Of a stretch of 64,000 nt of DNA, positions 1 through 12,749 are shown piece by piece. The stretch's first letter is position 1. Each line of letters begins with the position of its first letter. The notes below the pieces were generated by a model, which was given only the letters and a program-made list of their open reading frames with translations, was not told where the DNA came from and did no database searches. Position numbers and translations under genes: made by a program. The stretch lies in NCBI GenBank assembly GCA_018340805.1, contig JACMZG010001908.1:48422318-48486317 (forward strand). Reading direction: 5' to 3'. This DNA comes from Microvelia longipes. Taxonomy: Eukaryota; Arthropoda; Insecta; Hemiptera; Veliidae.

Positions 1-1140
1 ACACTTTACCAACACTGATGATGACGAGCTCAAAATATATATTCTTATTTGTTACAATAAATATATTTAATAAAGGAATATGAAATATTGCTCAACTATT
101 TATGTTTGAAAGCCAAACTTTGTTAATTTAAGAATTAAGTTTAATGGACTGTGAGAAATCTTAATTAGGAAAAGGAATATTGAAGACACAGGTCCGAGTT
201 TTGTTAGATTAATTTATTTCATCAGAGCTGATGACTGCGGTCTTCATTATTACTTTTCCTGATTTGTTAATTTATGTCTTAAATTAATAGGAATAATAAG
301 ATCAAATCACTATTACAGTCTATCGTTTAGTTTAAAAATCTTGACAGGTCAGTTTAGGCACCACTGATTTTTAAGAAAAAAATCCCTCCAAGAAGGGAGC
401 GGGAAAAAACTAAGTAAAGAAATCAGGTTATTTTACCTGTATTTTCTTGGCGATGTTTTTTTTACATTTCTTTTGTGTAGTTTTATTTTAAAATATCATT
501 TTTAAGATTACTTTGAAAGTAGTTTTCAAAACGATGTAATCAAAAGAAGAACCACAAACAAAGTGAACGATTGCCGGGAAGAAGGTTTTTTCCCTACAGC
601 GGCTATGGTGGTAGGGATTTTTTTTCTCTTTATAAGTGAGAGGTTGGCAGCGGTTTCTCTGATTGGTCAATCCCCAAAATACTTATGACCTTGGGGATTT
701 TTAAACTAAACGTTAGACTGTACAGACATAGAGAACAGATCAGGGATTCTAAAAAACATCTGAATGGGATAATTTAGGTTGAAATCTCGAATTCAGATAT
801 TTAGTGCAACCACAATACTTTTTATTTAGACCAACGTTATAAACGAGAAAAAGTAACAAAGAGCTCAATCTTGTAATAATTTCCATGGCAGTTGTGGTTA
901 ATTTAGTCTAAAATGACCCTTTATAAAAATACGATAAAAAACAGTATACTGGTGCAAAGCAGCATTTTACTTCCAGTATCATAATTAACAGTAACATATG
1001 CATATTATAATATACAAGCAAACCCGAGAGATGTAAACGCACCTCTATGCAAATGCATATGCAAAATAATCCTATTAATAAAAACATTTCTTAATTTTTT
1101 TAACTTTAAGTAAGTCGTTTATTATTCTTATATAATATGA
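1..1140. other. AT-rich DNA, no recognisable gene
   Basis: I see no credible coding frame, RNA gene or organised repeat here. The only open frame of note, about 60 codons on the minus strand near 488-670, has low-complexity composition and no family resemblance. Confidence 0.5.
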
Positions 1141-1164
1141 AAAATAAATGAAATAATTTATTAT

Positions 1165-1314
<150 letters not shown>

Positions 1315-1339
1315 TGCTTCACGCCTACTATACCATTAT

Positions 1340-1490
1340 TTGCATTTTCACTTTTCCTCATTTATAACGTATGTATTTTTTGCTATGATAATCCAATGGG
1401 GGGTTTTACTTGAATTGTCTGTTTTAAACGTCTGTGAATTTCGAACGTCCCAAGTGGTTTTTGCAAAGTAGTTAGTCAGTATTTACCAAA
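1340..1490 (+). repeat. Dispersed repeat family B, diverged copy
   Basis: The segment shares an ordered set of blocks with the copies at 18345 and 55450: a CTTTTCCTCATTTATA block, then a 'tgaattgtctgttttaa' block, then 'aagtggtttt' followed by 'gcaaag'. Coding capacity is absent. The element class is unknown. Confidence 0.5.
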
Positions 1491-1899
1491 CGGTTAAGGT
1501 AGTTATACTTTGGCTCGACCTCAGAATTATTAGGTGAACAATGTCTAGAGTGTTTAAACTTAGGTTACTTAAACATCAAAAAGTATTATAGTAGATACAA
1601 AGTCATTCTAGTATTTATTCAAAGTCATAGAAAGGCCATACTTGGACCTAATAGTAATGTAGTCTTAGTAACATAGGACTTACTTTGGTCTCGTTAAGAT
1701 GGATCTGAGAATAATTGATTGATCTAATGTCTAGGGTGTCATGACTTCAGTGTCGATACGCTGGTCCTCAGAATTTCATCACTATCCAAAGCTTATGATA
1801 GTATTATTTAAAGCAAGATTACACAAGGCTTAGGGCGGTGTTAGTCTTGTCTTGTTGCGCTTAACCTTAAAATTTAAAAGGGAAAAATAGGGGGTTACA

Positions 1900-1931
1900 A
1901 CTTTAGGTTAATTAATTAATTAACCTAAAGT
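1900..1931. repeat. 32-bp perfect palindrome
   Basis: The arms CTTTAGGTTAATTAA and its exact reverse complement meet without a spacer at 1901-1930, and one further A-T pair extends the match to 1900-1931. A short GAATAAAA-type direct repeat follows at about 1940-1995. It could form a cruciform. No function is assigned. Confidence 0.85.
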
Positions 1932-2024
1932 AGTTAAAATGAATAAAAAAACGAATAAAATGAAACAAATAAAATGAATAAAACGAATAAAATAATTAAA
2001 AACACGTTGAGAAGGGTAGGAACC

Positions 2025-2095
2025 TACTTAGACGAGTGTTTGGTAGCAGGAAATACCGATGTCAGAGGTAACCAGCACACTGGTTGTACAAAACC
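2025..2095 (+). repeat. Dispersed repeat family G, copy 1
   Basis: A block of about 65 bp beginning 'agacgagtgtttggtagca' and ending 'accagcacac' recurs almost unchanged at about 44870-44926. The 44-kb copy extends further upstream into a hairpin/GAAA module that is absent here. Confidence 0.75.
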
Positions 2096-2469
2096 AGGGC
2101 GCGTATTCACGTCTCTGTTATCAGTCCTCCCTTATATACGAAAACGCGTAGCGCAACAGCCTTAGGACACTCATCTCTAACATTAAGTGATGTGCCGTCC
2201 TGAATGTCCTTAAGTATTAAGTAGGCTTCTAAAGTATCAAGCACGGCACCTTTATTTTGGAACCAAAGAAACGCAACTTTATGATCTGCATATATGTGAT
2301 TCTCTTCTCTTAAGTGAGGGTAGAAACGTGTATTACGTGAAGGAGTCACGTGCTCGTCTCAGCGCACTGAAAAACTGCGTTTGGCCTGTGTAGGTAAACA
2401 GCCAATTTTCAACTTATTAGCACATACCCTGCGGAAATTATGCGTGACACAGACAGCATGATGAAAATC

Positions 2470-2565
2470 ACTAAAAATATCATAACACGAATGATTAAAA
2501 TAAAACCTCCGTTTCGGTTTTACATTGTAAACACATTACTTTTCCTACACCGAAGATCTTAAAAT
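2470..2565 (-). repeat. Dispersed repeat family B, diverged copy
   Basis: Read on the minus strand it shows 'gaaaagtaatgtgtttac' followed by an 'aaaaccgaaacggagg' block, matching the middle of the 55450 copy. Short and diverged. Confidence 0.4.
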
Positions 2566-2599
2566 AATACTAATATAGAGGGAGCACAGGACCGTAAAC

Positions 2600-3106
2600 A
2601 CGATGTAATTCTACTGATAACATGAAAGCCGGTTGACTGGTGGTAGGGACTTAAGTAGGGGTACCACACTAACAACAAAAGATTATTTTAAATATGTGTC
2701 ATAAATATCCCTTAATGAAGAAAGATCGTAAAGAACAAATATAATAACTTAAAACACCTGATGAGTATTTAATAAAACCGGTCTTAGATGGCAAAAGGAT
2801 AGCGGAATACTTAAAAAAGCTCGTAACATTTAAATTAGTCCAATTTCAAAATTGGTTCTAAAACTAATTATCTTTTAGAAAGAATTACTTTTAAAAGTGT
2901 TTGACTACTCCAATGCTAATTATAATTTATATTCTCTTTCATCTCTGTTTCAGAGAATTCTAAAGAGCGCTTTTATTTAATAACTTGACATTTTTTATCC
3001 ATTACACTTTTGGATTTTGTAAAAATAAGCCTATTCAAACATATCTGTGCTCACCCAGCATTCTTACACAGTGTGCAAGCGTAAATTCTTATTTTTTAGG
3101 TAGTTC

Positions 3107-3107
<1 letters not shown>
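2600..3107. other. AT-rich DNA, nothing recognised
   Basis: No coding frame, RNA gene or repeat was recognised between the family B fragment and the (TA)n tract that follows. Confidence 0.5.
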
Positions 3108-3205
<98 letters not shown>

Positions 3206-3209
3206 TATA

Positions 3210-3256
<47 letters not shown>

Positions 3257-3270
3257 TATATATATATAAT
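3108..3270. repeat. (TA)n microsatellite
   Basis: About 160 bp of TA dinucleotides with TAATAT and ACACAC interruptions. It creates a spurious open frame reading alternating Tyr-Ile. Confidence 0.95.
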
Positions 3271-3274
3271 TGAA

Positions 3275-6235
3275 TTCTTTCTTATCACCATTCTAGTAAA
3301 AAGAACTATTTCTTTCTCTTAATTTATTTTCTGTTTATTTGTAATTTTAGAAGTTTAGTTGGCTTAGCAAGACGCGGGGATCAAAAAATTTAAGGGTTTT
3401 CCTCTAAGTAACAAATATATTTCTATATCAAACATTTTCATTCAGAAAAGGTTCAGAGTGGATTCATTCTATTAAGCCTCAATTGAGCTCCTCTTAGAGG
3501 ATTAGCTGGCAATCATTCGCCAAGAGATAATGGGTCCCTCTGCCGCAAAGTCGAAAAAGATAATGAAATACAATTCTTTGTCCTAGGAAAATTCTCTAAT
3601 AAAACACTCTCGGTGAGTAAGCGCAATTGTAATATTAAGCATATGATGGCAAACACTTTGCAAGCTATATTTCAGGAACCAAGTGTCTTGAATGGCTACT
3701 TTCAGTTATATAAACATCCTAACACTTTAGGTATTACCTCAGAGGCTAACTTTCCCATGTGGGGGCATTATGAGGAGACAGCCTTCCCCCTCATTGCAGT
3801 GTGAGGCAAGGAGGGGAAATACAATCTCTTCTCTTGTATGAAGAGATTTCTTTCTCACAATTATAGATACTCCTCCAATTTATCAACTTTTCCAAGAGAC
3901 TCTTGGTAGTGGTGTAGGCTTAGGAATCGGAGCTGGCAAAAAAGGACCACAAGAAGGCGGCCTGTATGCCTGGATATCCCTCCCCACCTTATTACAACTA
4001 CTTATATTAGCCGATGTTATCCGACAGCCGATATAAGTGCGGCTAGTGGGAGGAAAAGAAATATGTTGTTATGACGAGGCATGTTCAATAGACTAGGATG
4101 TCTCTATATAATGACTTCTGACGTTAATACGTTTCATTCAAGCAATAATAATAGATTTAATAATAGATAAGTAAAAGCTCAACATAAGATATAAAGGTAT
4201 TGGAATGATTCAAAACAGGAGGTATACAAGGAGAACTTTAATGTCCATAGGAAATGGGTAAATAACATTAGAAAAATTTGGATAAAACCGCGAAGAAAAA
4301 GAATACTAAATTCATCCGTTAAATTAAGCTTAACGAGTAATTGTTAATCTAAAGAAAGTACGTTTAAAGTTTAATTGAGAGGAACCACCTATCGTACGGA
4401 GCTATGCAATCAAGTCGTTATTGCTCATAAAACTTAACTCACACTAGTAAGTTAGTTAGTTAACTAAGTATCAGTATTAATTCACCCCCACATATAGAGA
4501 TACATGGAGCGTACCAATGACATAAAACAAGAAGCCCTTGCCCAATTTTAAATATTTGAAATCGAGTATTCTAAATATTAAAATATTTAGCGAGCTGTAA
4601 ACATAATTTTTCTTATCTTAGATGGAATTGAACTGTTGAGCAAATACTGTTTAGCATATCGTGTCTAACATGGAAACTTTTCATATTCCTCCTAATATAA
4701 CTCTGGCAGACCAATTTCATTTTTTTCTCTTATATGTTAAAAAAAAGACAATTTTTTGTGTGATTTATTCAAATGTAACATGTGCGTGGAAAAATGATAT
4801 CTAAACCAGAAAGATATGAGTTTTATATAGAGAAACATTTTAAAATGGAAAATAAACATCACTGGGAATAGAAAATGTCTAGAATTTGTTTTTTACTTAA
4901 GAGTATTTCCCTCAGAGTACATTGTGCAACAAAATAGAAACTTATATTACTGAGGTAAGGTAGGGTTTGTCAGTCGTATTGATATTTCACCAAGAATATA
5001 TTTTTAATTAAAATAGAACACTATGTAACTGTTGGGTCAATCACACAATACAACTACTAAAATATAGCGTTAAATACTTTAGACTTAATCTAATTTAGTT
5101 TTAGACTAATAGTAAATTTTTAGAATTTTGGCCAAACATGGTCCTGACCAAGGATTCTAAAAATAACCTTTACATCTATAAAACAACTGTGATGATTTCT
5201 TTTTAACCAAATGTGATTATTTTTATTTACATTTAGAAATTTTATTGAGTTTAATATTTTTGTGTTTCCTACAGAATGTAGGACACAGTGCCTTTTTGGA
5301 GTGTAAACATTTAAAAACTATTTATATTATATTAGTAGAAGCTATCCTATAATGTGTAATAGTTACTTGAGGTGGCACTTGTCCTATAAATTTAAACAAA
5401 CTTAATAGGAATAGAGTTGAAAAATATATTATACAAGTTATTTTAAGAAAGCAAATAGATTACTCATCATTAAAATTTTTCCAGTCCTACCATTGATATT
5501 ATATAAAAATCAATATTATCACGCAATTAATACTTTTCTTCATCTTCTACAGTACCTACTGTACTAAAGAAGTAATAGTTGTACAAGGAAAAGAATTGTG
5601 TTGGTACAAAATCGGACTTTAAGTCTGGTTGCGCGGTCCGAAAGATGATATTTTTCAGATTACAATAATCTAGTTTGCTGAGTCGATAAAATTTTAAAAA
5701 TAAAAATCTAACTGATCGAATTGACATTTGACACAAATATACATCTATAGGTAGTCACTCGATCAACAAAATTTTATTTTGATATTGGCCGCCATTTTGA
5801 AAATATGGAGAATTGCATATTAAAATTTTAACTGTCTATTTTAATTTTACTATCGTCAGATATGGAAATTTATAATAAATTAGTAGTAGAAATTCCATAT
5901 CTATCGAACATTTATTTAGTACGTTGAACATATATATTTTTTAGTGCGACACTTAAAATTAAATGAAATATTTTGTTTACATCTATCAAAATGATGACGT
6001 TTTACCGCATAAAATTTAAAATAACAAATCTTATTTATATTAATAAATACAGTGTTCACATTCTCACTAAGAATTATACTAATAACAAAACTAGGCAGCC
6101 AAGTATGATCACACGTCATTATTGCATTCGTGAACATGATATAAAAGTATAACCCGTATTATTTTATTCAATGCCTATCTTCGTAATTATTTTTCTGAGC
6201 TTTAATTAACCTAAGGTATAACACCCAAAATATTT
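3275..6235. other. Unannotated AT-rich stretch
   Basis: No convincing gene. The 63-codon frame at 3613-3804 and the minus-strand frames at 5527-5736 and 5916-6137 show no recognisable domain. The part at 3480-4080 is less AT-rich than its surroundings but I could not assign it. Confidence 0.5.
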
Positions 6236-6239
6236 GGTA

Positions 6240-6350
6240 TCTAATATTTCTGAGGTAGTGCTGCGTAGCGAGGCCGAAGTTATAACAACCTAGACGTTGG
6301 ATAATTGTTACATTCTAAGAAAAAGCGAAGCGAGGAGTCCTAAGTCACAA
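6240..6350 (+). repeat. Fragment resembling the 5S-SINE body
   Basis: Contains 'gtagcgaggccgaagt' and 'aagcgaagcgaggag', the GCGAAGCGAG-type signature found downstream of the 5S-like head at 42 kb, 49 kb and 56 kb. The 5S head itself is missing, so this is a partial or diverged copy. Confidence 0.45.
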
Positions 6351-6375
6351 CACCCTAGACTTTTGATAACAATTA

Positions 6376-6592
6376 CACCGCGTCAATGTAGATGGAGAAT
6401 CCGACGTTTCGCTTCCACTGTGGGAGGCATCTTCAGGGATGTATGACATCATGGATGACACAATGCTCTACAAAACTGAACTCAGTACAGTTTTTTAGAG
6501 CATTGTGTTTCTATCCATGACGTCCTACATCCCTGAAGATGCCTCCCACAGTGGAAGCGAAACGTCGGATTCTTCATCTACATTGACGCGGT
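6376..6592. repeat. Foldback element, ~100-bp inverted arms
   Basis: The left arm from about 6376 is matched by the reverse complement ending at 6592, with only a short spacer near 6480. Outer ends read ACCGCGTCAATGTAGA and its complement. The right arm carries CTGAAGA (6533-6539), a short hairpin and GAAA (6559-6562), a module repeated in other foldbacks of this window. No ORF. Non-autonomous element, class unknown. Confidence 0.9.
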
Positions 6593-6689
6593 CACCACCG
6601 GAAGACCTAAATCTTCATGACAATAACCGCGGAAGCCTACGCAGTTTAGTATTATTATTACTTTAAAGTTGGACTTAAGGGTAGACCCA

Positions 6690-6835
6690 GCTTCAATGAT
6701 CAATGATGACGAATGTCGAATGATGGAACAGTTCCCAGATGTAGCATTGAATTTTGCATGTTACATTTCCTAGGTGTCTCTCGCACAGTTAGATTGTGTC
6801 AACTATTCAAGTTTTGCAAAACACGGTAGTATTAA
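6690..6835 (+). repeat. Dispersed repeat, second copy of the 41.4-kb foldback arm
   Basis: A block running from 'tgacgaatgtcgaatgatgg' through 'cagatgtagcattg' to 'attgtgtcaac' is nearly the same as 41430-41535, the right arm of the foldback that carries the hammerhead motif. The hammerhead core is not present here. Confidence 0.85.
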
Positions 6836-6839
6836 ATGA

Positions 6840-7650
6840 TAGATTAAAAAACCATTCGTGACACTTAGTATAGAGGTAGCTTATGGCGTTTGCAAAATAC
6901 TTTGGTTCGATAATTTTTATCAGTAATAAAATCTATTTAATTATTATTTTTATTGATATTTTTAATTAAAGTATACAATATGGACATTATATATAATACA
7001 TAATGTTTGAGAAACTTTTCTTACTAATAAAAGTTGTAGTTTTAGCTCTCATTAAGAATAAAATATTATAACTTATAACAAAAAGTAAAATAGTCCAAAA
7101 TAAATACATTTTAATAATAAATTTCATAAACGTGAGGTGCCTCAGGCTTCAAGTATACAGGTTATTGGAAGTGTTGCACTGATTAAACATAAAATATTAA
7201 TAATCATTAATGAGAACTGTTAAAATTCAAAAAATTAATAATGTACTGCTAACCATGCAATACAGTCGAGGGTCTATGGTCTATAATTAATCGATAAATG
7301 TTATGCAAATAAACTTATAGTGTATAATTAAAAAACACAATGGAACATAGATAATTTGTTTTTTTGGTACCTACATGAAATTTTATAATTTAATTAGAAA
7401 ATTGAGTTCAGGTCCTAGATAGCGAATACATTAGTTTTATAAGACAAAAAAAACTTTATAGGGACCTCTATTTTAAATTATTAAAGCTTTTGAGGAGGAA
7501 TAGGTCCAAAATAATAAATAAAATTTTGCGGAGCTTTCGATATAATTTTATCTTTTCAAGGCTTAACATAATAAATAATAACAAAAAAACAGTTACATGG
7601 TTGCTAAAAAATAGATGTTTGGACAGCAACTAGAATAACAGACAAATAAT
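6840..7650. other. AT-rich DNA, nothing recognised
   Basis: Very AT-rich with no open frame of note and no recognised repeat. Confidence 0.5.
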
Positions 7651-7659
7651 TCCGTTAAA

Positions 7660-7770
7660 AACAGAAAAGTACTCTCTAGCATAAATACGCTAGGAGCAGT
7701 GATAACAGACACATATACCCACAAAATTTAATTACAACGTCAAAAGATTTAATACAAACGGTTCGAGTAG
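7660..7770 (-). repeat. Dispersed repeat family B, partial
   Basis: On the minus strand it contains 'tgtctgttatcactgctcc' followed by 'tagcgtatttatgctag', matching the block around 55615-55665. Only this part of the family is recognisable. Confidence 0.5.
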
Positions 7771-8015
7771 ATGCTAATGTAATCCTGCCAATGACCAAAC
7801 TATATTTCATATTAATGATAGTTCCTAGCTGAATAGAGAAAAACAACCACTCACTCAACATATTTTGACATTATACTACAGGCCTGTACCCGCAGCTACG
7901 CAAAAAGATATGAAAGAACAGTTTTCTTAAACTCAGGTTTTATTGAATTCATACATAAATACATACACAAATAATACATAAATACGTTCATGCATACATA
8001 CATTCTATCATTTTA

Positions 8016-8072
8016 TTTCCAGCAGTCGCCCATTCAGGCACTGACCTTTCTCGGAGCTGCATAACTTGTATG
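8016..8072 (-). repeat. 5S rRNA-derived fragment
   Basis: The minus strand reads through a 5S-like internal promoter segment: AAGTTATGCAGC, then GGTCAGTGCCTGAATGGG and CGACTGCTGG. This corresponds to the 3' half of metazoan 5S rRNA (box A through box C). The 5' third of 5S is missing, as in all copies here. Confidence 0.7.
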
Positions 8073-8089
8073 ATCTAAGAAAAACTGAA

Positions 8090-8225
8090 GATACCTTTAA
8101 CACCCCTCAGGGGATTAAAAAGACCTGAAACGTATAATTCAGATGAAATATCGGTTTCGGATTATTTTTGCAAACACAATACTTTTCCTGTATAACTACG
8201 GTAAAGGTGAGGAAGAGTGATAACA
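8090..8225 (-). repeat. Dispersed repeat family B copy
   Basis: The minus strand has CTTTACCGTAGTTATACAGG, then 'aaaagtattgtgtttgc', 'ccgaaaccgatatttcatc' and 'ctgaattatac', the same order as at 55450-55560. A 'cgagcgaagcgagc' fragment typical of the 5S-SINE body follows at 8281. Confidence 0.65.
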
Positions 8226-8359
8226 TAAGCAAACTTGCAAAGGAATGGAGCACCTATTTATTATACATAAAAATATATAACGAGCGAAGCGAGCTATGCT
8301 ACCTATTTTTGGAATATATTTTTACGTGCGTTCTTGATGCAACGCAGTCATAATTGTCA

Positions 8360-9265
8360 GTAATAATTTTTACTGGCCATTAATTTTCTAACAATCTTAT
8401 TTTTTTAAAGAGTGAGTATTAATCGATCAAATCAATTAAATTATAAAATTATTATCATAATCAATATTATAATAACAATAACTAATAAATAATGTTACAA
8501 TGATTAATCAATAAATCAAAATCTTTATGTAACCAAACATTTTAGAAGTTGAGTATCTTAACGTAATAAGAGTTCTAAGATATGTGATTTTTCTTATTTT
8601 TCTTTTTAACATGAGCTAGAAAGCAAGTTTATCTTTCTTCCAACAAAAATCATTCTCAGACAAAGACTTGTTTTTCAATATGTCTATAGAAGAAGATTCC
8701 ATATTTTTCCATCCTCAATTTTTTCACCTTGCTAAAAAGGAGTTTTTCAAGTTTTCCGTAAGGTTTAATAGTGGGTCCTTTTTTTTGGTTGAGCCAATTT
8801 ATAACGCTTTTGGGCAGCCCGTGTGACAGGATGGTGAAATTCTATTCAATAAGAATCCTTATTTTTTGTAGAGACCCCTGCAAGAGAACCCTCGTCGAGT
8901 CCTGCCTAGTAAGCTACCTTGCCACATAACTTCCATATATTTTATAAGAGGAAACATGTAATCCATTATATATTAACTGTGATAAAGTGAGAAATCCTTC
9001 AATCATTCTTATTCTTCCCTTTTAACTTTTTAATTTATTAAATTTAATACTTCCTTTTTTTAGATTTTTTTAACTTTATTGATTATTGTTTACAATAAAT
9101 GTATTTGACATAGTGCTCATACTGGTTAAAGTAACTTGGCAGTCTTGATAGGAGGAATCACACAGTGGTGATGCTCCTTAGCGTGGTTAGGTAAATGTGA
9201 TATTTTACTTATAATATAACAATTTGGCTTGTAGAGATAAAGGATTACTTCACTCGGCTTATTCG
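8360..9265. other. AT-rich DNA, nothing recognised
   Basis: No open frame or family was recognised. The sequence is largely A/T tracts. Confidence 0.5.
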
Positions 9266-9272
9266 TAAAAAT

Positions 9273-9455
9273 CAGGCATGGTGTTCTTCGGGTCTATCAT
9301 TCTTCATCAAATCAGATGAAGAACGCTACGCTTATCCTCAACACTTCGGGCTCGCTTTGCTGGTTTTCAGATATTTAAAACATTAGTTTTATGCCGCGGA
9401 CACCTATCCAGGTACTGATTTCACTTGTTGCAGCTTAACATTAGTGATCTAAAAA
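9273..9455 (-). repeat. 5S rRNA-derived SINE copy
   Basis: On the minus strand a degraded 5S-like head (about 9398-9442: GTTAAGCTGCAA, then TCAGTACCTGGATAGGTG) is followed by the body signature 'agcgagcccgaagt' and 'gcgtagcg'. The order matches the full copies at 49.2 and 56.0 kb. The tail is more diverged. Confidence 0.65.
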
Positions 9456-9469
9456 GAACCATAGATATA

Positions 9470-10135
9470 CCAGCCTTATTGAGATAATACGTATACATAT
9501 TCATTTCCTAAAGTGATTTACTTGTACCTTTCAAATCAATTGAATTATATATAGATTTTTAACTATTTATTAAAAAAAAGGTACAACCGAAAAACAAATA
9601 ATTAAATTAAACTTGACACATTTACTACACAGTACTACATGTACGTGTGCCAAATTTCAAACCAACCAAAAACATTTTCCGCATTGCTGATGTACAACAG
9701 CAAGTATCGACGACTGCGGAATCTTCAATAGAAATTGAGGTACGTTCATTGAATCCAAAAGAAAACCATATTTTCGTTAACATTATATTCTGCATGATAT
9801 ATCAACATTTGTCATGTTTTATTTCTTCAAATTCCATACAAGTGTAAGGTCCTTTCCCTAGACTATAGAGGAATACATTTTTAAACCTCAAATACACATG
9901 ACAGCTTTTAAGAGACCTTTAGTGTTTTCCTAAGTCCCCATGAGTGTTTATCTATCTATGGGTATTAGAGTGTCACGTCTAACCCCTGTTCTGTTAATGC
10001 GAAAAGTTAAAGGTAAGGACGCTGAAACCTGGCACAATTTTTAATATGGAATTGAGTTAAAAGTACAATATTCGAGAAAAATCAATCTTTGTGGGGAAAC
10101 ACCCTCTAAGTCGGAGGTCCCTCAAAAAAAAAAAA
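9470..10135. other. AT-rich DNA, nothing recognised
   Basis: The open frame of 66 codons starting near 9647 has no recognised features. No repeats were assigned. Confidence 0.45.
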
Positions 10136-10139
10136 AACA

Positions 10140-10380
10140 ATTACCAATAATTAAATGACGTCAACGTATGGAGATAATTCTTGTATGCACCTTGGGAGTA
10201 AAATTGCTATTTTCCGCTGCAATTACCCCCCCCCCCCCAGGAGTCGTGCTATTATGGTTATCCTGTCTAATACTTTTAGGGACAAAATAACAGCTTTGGG
10301 AAATAATAGCATCTTTTACTCCCTTGGTGCATAAATATCAATTTTAAGAATAATATTCTTTGGTACATTGACTTAATTAT
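10140..10380. repeat. MITE-like inverted-repeat element
   Basis: The block 'tgcaccttgggagtaaaa' near 10185 is matched in inverted orientation by 'ttttactcccttggtgca' near 10313-10331, and weaker complementarity extends outward on both sides ('gtcaacgta' and 'tacattgac'). The interior carries a C-homopolymer of more than 12 bases at about 10228-10240. No ORF. Confidence 0.6.
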
Positions 10381-10739
10381 GACGAGAAATATTAAAATAT
10401 TATTCTAGTGCCATTTTAATATTACTATCTTCAAGAAAAATTAAACATATATTTTATCATTTAAAACTTGAGTAAATTTAATTAACTAGCTCGGTTTTGG
10501 GGGTTTTTAATAAGCTATCCCATTTAAATTGTTTTAAATTAAACACTGCTTTGCACCTGTCCCCTACTTGCAAAGGAGATAGAGGTCTGGATTTCTCAAA
10601 GGGACAAAGGTGAGTTGGGATTTAAAGAAACTTATATTAGATAAATTTTAGTTTTAGGATTTGGATACTTTAGACAAACTACTCTAGATTTTAAATTACT
10701 TTTGCTTTTCCATTCCTAGTATAAGAATTTTAATTGTAA

Positions 10740-10870
10740 AGTAGAGACACAATTGTGCATAAATTGTCCTCTGTTTATCATATAGTGACATCACACATTG
10801 TGACATCTCATTTACTTCTTTTTATGACATTGAGACAAAATTGTGCATAAATGACGTCATATTAAACTTA
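10740..10870 (+). repeat. Local direct duplication
   Basis: The phrase 'gacacaattgtgcataaat' recurs about 90 bp later as 'gacaaaattgtgcataaat', bracketing TGACATC/TGTGACATC stretches. The second copy ends at a TGACGTCA palindrome (10852-10859). Confidence 0.6.
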
Positions 10871-10959
10871 TTTTTTACATAGTAAACTTATATTACTTTT
10901 CGGATAGGGTATCTAAGTTTTATTTCTCTAGCGTCAATGAGACTAATACTTAGAGGGAG

Positions 10960-11175
10960 GATACAAAAGATCTTATCATTCCCAGGGTAGCGTGGTACCA
11001 TAACTGTACATTGGTGACGTCATGTTTGATTTTTCATAATAATTACAATCCAACATAAATATTTTATTATCTTTCGAAAATTTTGTCTTAAACTAAGTAA
11101 CATAAATTTAAAAGAAGTTGAAATTTTTATCTATTGCATATATACTTTAAATATATGTGTCGCATAAAGTGATTT
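10960..11175 (+). repeat. Dispersed repeat family H, copy 1
   Basis: Contains 'gtagcgtggtacc' then 'ataactgtacatt', a TGACGTCA palindrome and a 'tattatctttcga' block, in the same order as 48365-48580. Non-coding; class unknown. Confidence 0.7.
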
Positions 11176-11547
11176 AAAGTGGCATCACTGAAAAATTCCC
11201 TCCATTTGTCTCCTTGAAGGGTTGTAGAGGGGTGGCGAGTCTCTAGTCTTCCTCTAGAGACCTTGAAGGAAAATGTACCGTTATGGTACCCACTGGAACA
11301 ATCTCAATTCTAGATCCCACATCACTTCGTTATTCAGCCTAAGTACTCCCTCTAAATGTTAGTTTCTTTGTCTAGCATAAACACACAGGGAGATACGATA
11401 ATAACAGATAGACAATGTTACGTTTGCAATGTCCTAGCTTAATTACTTTAACATAGAACACGAATATGAATGTAAGAACTTGTAATAAAAGTATAAAAAC
11501 AACAAAGAATCACTTTAAATCGAATGAACTAAATATAAATCAATGAC

Positions 11548-11581
11548 AGGTTTGCCACCGTTGCATGATGGTGGCAAACCT
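11548..11581. repeat. 12-bp perfect hairpin
   Basis: AGGTTTGCCACC is followed by a 10-base loop and its exact complement GGTGGCAAACCT. Too short for a microRNA precursor. No function assigned. Confidence 0.7.
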
Positions 11582-11599
11582 ACAGACAAATTTTCGTAA

Positions 11600-11735
11600 A
11601 GTTGTCTGTTATAGAAAACTTAGTGAAAAGTACTAAAGAAGTCTTAAAAACACCTGAATCGAAGTAATGTGTTTTTCTTACAAACACAATACTTTTCCAA
11701 TATATACACGGTAAAAAACCAGTTTCATAAATTGT
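11600..11735 (-). repeat. Dispersed repeat family B copy
   Basis: The minus strand shows 'ggaaaagtattgtgtttg', 'attacttcgattcaggtg' and 'tttttaagac', in the order seen at 55450 and 35880. Confidence 0.6.
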
Positions 11736-12235
11736 AGCATGTTTTTAAACAAGATATAATATATTAGTTGAAATAATTACTAAAAAAAAACACGAATAAA
11801 TTTGTAACATAATATAACATGAAAAACAAGAAATTATACAAGATAAAATTAATACATGAAAAAAGAAATTTTGTTTAATACTATGTAAAATAAAAACCAC
11901 TTAAAAATTTAATCAAATTCAAGCTGTTGTTATTATGGAAATGATTGTTGTACAAGAAGAGGGCGCTAGTTGTCTAGGAGGCATCAGGTGAAGTATCGTA
12001 ACGTTTGAAGAGAAAAGCTTTAATTAACTACCTTTACAGGGGGTCTCTGTTTCGCGTTTCGCTTCCCCCGCCTCGTTTCTATTATGAAGGTATTTGTTCT
12101 GATTCCAAACATAAACTACACGAAATATACTACACCTCATCTCTTATTCTTCTCTTCGCAAACTAAGCGCTCTTTTCTAACATGCTTCCGTTATTAAATA
12201 AAAGAGTGGAAGTTTTAAAAAATTCAAAATAAATT

Positions 12236-12460
12236 GAAGAATAAGCTACCATCGATAATCGCAGTGGGATCAGAACATCCCTGGACCGGTTTCGGTATAA
12301 CGCCATCATCAGGAAGCGGGGAAAAATTCGAACTCTCAACTAATACAGTTTTATATAAAGTTATTAGTTGAGATCTCTAGTGTTGCTCCACGTGTTGATA
12401 ATGGCGTTAAGCCGTAACGGGTCCAGGGATATTCATGTCCAACAGCAAGTTAGCTAAATC
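12236..12460. repeat. Foldback family F, copy 1
   Basis: Two inverted arms of roughly 100 bp meet near 12355. The outer parts contain 'aagctaccatcgataa' and 'aacagcaagttagct', the inner parts 'ggaccggtttcgg', 'aacgccatcatcag' and 'ctcaactaat'. It shares these blocks with 14192-14391 and 62727-62840. Non-coding. Confidence 0.85.
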
Positions 12461-12749
12461 TTTAATTGAATCTTTATCTTACAGTAAAATGTTAATACAT
12501 TTACAATGTGAAATTCATCAATATTCTGCATAAATGTCACATTCTTTTTGAACATTATGTGCAATGCGACCAAAATATGCTGTATTCTAACAGCAAAATG
12601 CAGTAGGAAGGTAGTAAATTGCCAGAAATTTAACAAACGGTCGGTAAATATGAAACGATGGGTTTCATTTTTGATACTTTTAAAGGCTTTGAGCTGAATA
12701 ACAACGGTGCATGACGCTGAATAACAACGACCTGAATTATATTGTAGTC

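Noticed and set aside
6533..6566. Hammerhead ribozyme at the 6.4-kb foldback
   Set aside because: A GACGUC strand upstream could pair with ACGUC after GAAA, but no stem I forms between it and CUGAAGA and stem II starts with an unpaired base.
11548..11581. MicroRNA precursor
   Set aside because: The stem is only 12 bp with a 10-base loop and no extended pairing outside.
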